Source of the DNA: Gordonia hydrophobica NBRC 16057
Lineage (GTDB): Bacteria > Actinomycetota > Actinomycetes > Mycobacteriales > Mycobacteriaceae
Reading direction: 5' to 3'
NCBI RefSeq assembly: GCF_001592365.1
Contig: NZ_BCWU01000003.1
Coordinates: 62,001 to 126,000, forward strand
Length of the DNA: 64,000 nt
The position numbers and the translations under genes are program-made. The notes beneath the pieces were generated by a model, which was not told where the DNA came from, did not search any database, and saw nothing but the letters and a program-made list of their open reading frames with translations. Numbering within the stretch: the stretch's first letter is position 1; each line of letters begins with the position of its first letter. Positions 61,378-64,000 of this stretch are shown piece by piece.

Positions 61378-63015
61378 ATGAACAACAATTTCTCGCAGGC
61401 AGCCGACGATCGCGGAGTCGACGTACCGACCGTCGACGGCGTCGTGATCGGAGCAGGTTTCTCCGGCATCTACATGGTCCACAAGTTCCGCGAACTGGGG
61501 TTGACCGTCCAAGGATTCGAAGCCGGCGACGGCGTCGGCGGAACCTGGTTCTGGAACCGCTACCCCGGCGCTCGCTGCGATGTGATCAGCATGGAGTACG
61601 CGTACACCTTCGCTCCCGAACTCATCGACGAGTGGACGTGGACCGAACGCTATCCGTCACAGCCGGAGATCCTGCGCTACCTGAACTTCGCCGCCGACCG
61701 ACTGGGGGTCACCCCGGATTTCCAGTTCAACACGCGGGTGGTCTCGGCATGGTTCGACGATTCCGCGGCCCAGTGGGTCACGACCACGGACTCCGGCGCC
61801 GTCACCCGGTCGAAGTACCTGATCACGGCCGTCGGCTGCCTGTCGACGTCGCTGACACCTGATTTCCCGGGACTTGCCGACTTCGCCGGAGACGTCGTCC
61901 ACACCGCCGACTGGCCCGCTGCCGGGGTCGACTTCACCGGCAAGCGCGTCGGCGTCATCGGCACCGGCTCGTCCGGCGTTCAGGTGATCCCGTTGCTCGC
62001 CCAGCAGGCTGAACATCTGACGGTCTTCCAGCGCACGCCGGCGTTCAGTCTCGCCTGCGGCAACCGCGCGCTGACCGACGAAGAGGTCCGGAACTTCAAG
62101 GACACCATCGACGAGCACAAGGCCAAGTCGATGGCCAGCGGCACCGGGCAGTACACCGACACCCTGGAGGTGAGCGCTCTGGAGCATTCGCCCCAGCAGC
62201 GGGAGTCGGTCTATCAGGAACGCTGGGACCGTCACCGCGCCATCGATCTCATCGCGAGCTACCCGGACCTGTTCAGCAACCGCGAGGCCAATGAGACGAT
62301 CGCCGAGTTCTTCCGCAGCAAGATTCGGGAGGCGGTCGCCGACCCCGAGCTCGCCGAGAAGCTCAGCCCGCGGACGTATCCCCTCGGCGCCAAGCGGATC
62401 ACCCTGGACACCGACTACTTCCAGACGTACAACCGTGACAACGTCGACCTCATCAGCCTGCGGGAGCAGCCCTTGGAGACGTTCACCGACAAGGGGTTGC
62501 GCGTCGGCGGAACGGAGGTGGAACTCGACGCCGTCGTTCTCGCGACGGGCTTCGACGCGATCACCGGACCACTGCTGAACATGGATATCCGCGGTGTCGG
62601 CGGCACAAAGCTCAAGGACAAGTGGGCCGACGGACCCACCACCTATCTCGGCATCGCCGTCGACGAGTTCCCCAACATGTTCATGATCACCGGCCCCGGC
62701 AGCCCCAACGTGCTGACGAACGTCATCTGCGCGATCGAACAGCACGTCGAGTGGACCGCCGACTTCATCGCTGCACTGGAGCGTCGAGGCGCCACGCGCG
62801 TCGAGCCGTCGGCCGCGGACGCGGCGAAGTGGACCAGCGACGCCGTCGCGCTGGCCGACGACACCCTCTACCCCGAGGGAGAGTCGTGGTACACGGGCGT
62901 CAACGTGCCCGGCAAGCCGCGGGTGATCATGTCGTACGTCGGCGGACTGGACGTCTACCGCCAGGCCTGCGACGAGGTCGCGGCGGACGACTACCGCGGA
63001 TTCGTCGTCGCCTGA
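61378..63015 (+). CDS. Baeyer-Villiger monooxygenase
   Basis: A 545-aa class B flavoprotein with VVIGAGFSGIYMVHKF, GGTWFWNRYPGARCDVIS, the intact BVMO fingerprint FAGDVVHTADWP (His175), VGVIGTGSSGVQV and VLATGFDAITG. It converts a ketone to an ester or lactone with NADPH, FAD and O2. It keeps the canonical His that the paralogue at 51822 lacks. The overall pattern resembles cyclohexanone/cyclododecanone-type BVMOs. The AGAAAGGATT site precedes the ATG. It is a single-gene unit between a shared divergent promoter region and a perfect terminator. Confidence 0.92.
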   Translation: MNNNFSQAADDRGVDVPTVDGVVIGAGFSGIYMVHKFRELGLTVQGFEAGDGVGGTWFWNRYPGARCDVISMEYAYTFAPELIDEWTWTERYPSQPEILRYLNFAADRLGVTPDFQFNTRVVSAWFDDSAAQWVTTTDSGAVTRSKYLITAVGCLSTSLTPDFPGLADFAGDVVHTADWPAAGVDFTGKRVGVIGTGSSGVQVIPLLAQQAEHLTVFQRTPAFSLACGNRALTDEEVRNFKDTIDEHKAKSMASGTGQYTDTLEVSALEHSPQQRESVYQERWDRHRAIDLIASYPDLFSNREANETIAEFFRSKIREAVADPELAEKLSPRTYPLGAKRITLDTDYFQTYNRDNVDLISLREQPLETFTDKGLRVGGTEVELDAVVLATGFDAITGPLLNMDIRGVGGTKLKDKWADGPTTYLGIAVDEFPNMFMITGPGSPNVLTNVICAIEQHVEWTADFIAALERRGATRVEPSAADAAKWTSDAVALADDTLYPEGESWYTGVNVPGKPRVIMSYVGGLDVYRQACDEVAADDYRGFVVA

Positions 63016-63032
63016 GGTCAGGACAGCACACC

Positions 63033-63073
63033 GGACGTCCGCACCACCGACAGTGTCGGTGGTGCGGACGTCC
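63033..63073. terminator. Perfect 19-bp terminator hairpin
   Basis: GGACGTCCGCACCACCGAC pairs exactly with GTCGGTGGTGCGGACGTCC around AGT, 18 bp past the BVMO stop. It separates that gene from the convergent GntR gene. Confidence 0.88.
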
Positions 63074-63160
63074 TGAGTTTCGATTCCCGAAGGCGACCGC
63101 CGCCCAGGACGGTCGAGTGGCTCGTACGAGCGCGCATCACGCCGAGACCCTCAAGCCCGA

Positions 63161-63928
63161 TCAGCCGAGGAGTTGGCCGTTTCGCCATCCGATGTCCCAG
63201 GTGATCGGGCGCGCGAGCGCTTCGGGGTACTTCCGCGCCATGTACCTGGCGTACTCCTCGATGTGCTCGGCCATCGCTGCCTCCGAGGCGTCCGAATCCC
63301 GCAGCAGCAGCGCGTCCAGGATCCGCCGGTGCGCCTTGAGCACCGCCTGCCTGCGTCGCTCGTTGTAGTCGACGCCCACCACAGTGCCGTCGAAGATGTC
63401 CAGCATCGCGTTGATCAGGAACCCGAAGAGCGCGTTCTCCGTCGCCCAGGCCACTCCGTTGTGGAACTCTTTGTTCGTCTCCAGGAAGACGGCCCGATCA
63501 TCGAGATGGACGGCCATCCGGTCGACTGATTCCGCCAGGGCAGACAGCGACTCGTCCGACATCCGGGATGCCGCCAGCCGCGCGAGCAGCGGTTCGATGC
63601 CGCCTCGGGTCTCGGCGACGGTGGCGAACGGTGCGTTCTCGAACTGCAACAGCAGCAGCATCGCGTTCGCGAGAGCTGACGAGTCGGGCTTTTCGATGGT
63701 CGGACCACCTCCGGGCCCCGGCTTGAGCGACAACACGTTCTGCAATTCAAGGAAGCGGAGCGCCTCGCGCAGCGTGCCGCGGCCGACGCCGTACGCTTCC
63801 AGCATCGCCCGTTCGGCAGGCAATCGATCGCCGACCGTGAGACCACGGCGGTCGATGTCCTGGACGATTCCCCTCGCCACGATCAGCGCGACCTTCTCCG
63901 ACCTCGCGCCTCCCCGATGCGATGTCAT
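63161..63928 (-). CDS. GntR-family regulator, FadR/FCD subfamily
   Basis: A 255-aa regulator: winged helix VARGIVQDIDRRGLTVGDRLPAERAMLEAYGVGRGTLREALRFLELQNVLSLKPG, split by the recognition helix, then an FCD helical domain (TRGGIEPLLARLAASR; NKEFHNGVAWATENALFG; AHRRILDALLLRDSDASEAAMAEHIEEY) with the Asp/His pattern for metal and ligand. The ATG at 63928 follows AAAGGAA; a start at 63946 lacks such a site. It is the only classical regulator within the 28-64 kb island, hence the candidate controller of its AT-rich sites, but none lies in its own upstream 70 bp. Confidence 0.85.
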   Translation of the reverse strand: MTSHRGGARSEKVALIVARGIVQDIDRRGLTVGDRLPAERAMLEAYGVGRGTLREALRFLELQNVLSLKPGPGGGPTIEKPDSSALANAMLLLLQFENAPFATVAETRGGIEPLLARLAASRMSDESLSALAESVDRMAVHLDDRAVFLETNKEFHNGVAWATENALFGFLINAMLDIFDGTVVGVDYNERRRQAVLKAHRRILDALLLRDSDASEAAMAEHIEEYARYMARKYPEALARPITWDIGWRNGQLLG

Positions 63929-64000
63929 CCGCGTTCCTTTCCACATGACACCCCCGACCGTCCGAAGCCGCCGAACACACAGCGGATCGGAGCCGGCCAG

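Overview
The window is a GC-rich actinobacterial chromosome segment, most like a Gordonia-type member of the Mycobacteriales. The evidence is the rpsL-rpsG-fusA-tuf block, TANNNT-type promoters placed 6-7 nt before start codons, a lipoprotein solute-binding protein, an NDMA-dependent alcohol dehydrogenase, mycofactocin-type SDRs, and very dense CoA-dependent catabolic operons. No rRNA or tRNA gene, CRISPR array, prophage or intact insertion sequence was recognised. Species assignment is inference.

Layout. 1-10.5 kb is mostly housekeeping: the end of an EamA transporter, a nitrobindin-like haem protein, an AbiEi/endonuclease-like orphan flanked by two copies of a 75-bp palindrome, then tuf, fusA, rpsG and rpsL (all minus strand), a GntR regulator divergent from a CynX/NimT-type exporter, a conserved hypothetical and exonuclease III. 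10.5-20.6 kb is one minus-strand operon: a branched-chain-amino-acid-type ABC importer (LivG, LivF, a fused LivH-LivM permease, LivK lipoprotein), then a dienoyl-CoA-reductase-like SDR, acyl-CoA ligase, two crotonases and an acyl-CoA dehydrogenase. 20.7-24 kb is an alcohol dehydrogenase / cupin dioxygenase / SDR operon divergent from a TetR regulator, with a shared motif in front of each start. 24-28.5 kb holds an AcoR/MimR-like activator with a degenerate AAA+ core, an aldehyde dehydrogenase and an NDMA-dependent alcohol dehydrogenase.

28.6-64 kb is a large catabolic island in divergent blocks: a minus operon (thiolase, hydroxyacyl-CoA dehydrogenase, crotonase, fused ferredoxin/NADP reductase, mycofactocin-type SDR, flavin reductase); two truncated gene remnants; a plus operon (acyl-CoA ligase, acyl-CoA dehydrogenase, CitE-like lyase, aldehyde dehydrogenase, CaiB CoA-transferase, acyl-CoA dehydrogenase, SDR); a hypothetical gene and a Phd/VapC-type toxin-antitoxin pair; a minus operon with four NTF2-like proteins, an acyl-CoA ligase, a two-gene MaoC hydratase, a thioesterase and an SDR; then a Baeyer-Villiger monooxygenase (BVMO) with an aldehyde dehydrogenase, a cytochrome P450 with ferredoxin and ferredoxin reductase, a BadI/MenB-like ring-cleaving crotonase, an SDR, a MaoC hydratase, a luciferase-like oxidoreductase, a second BVMO and a GntR regulator.

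Read together, the island looks like a pathway for an alicyclic or terpenoid-like compound: P450 hydroxylation, oxidation to a ketone by nicotinoprotein or SDR enzymes, Baeyer-Villiger insertion or retro-Claisen ring opening, CoA activation and beta-oxidation. The substrate cannot be read from the sequence. AT-rich sites of related sequence (ATGATWAT-type) lie in the promoter gaps of several island operons and may be the operators of one regulon.
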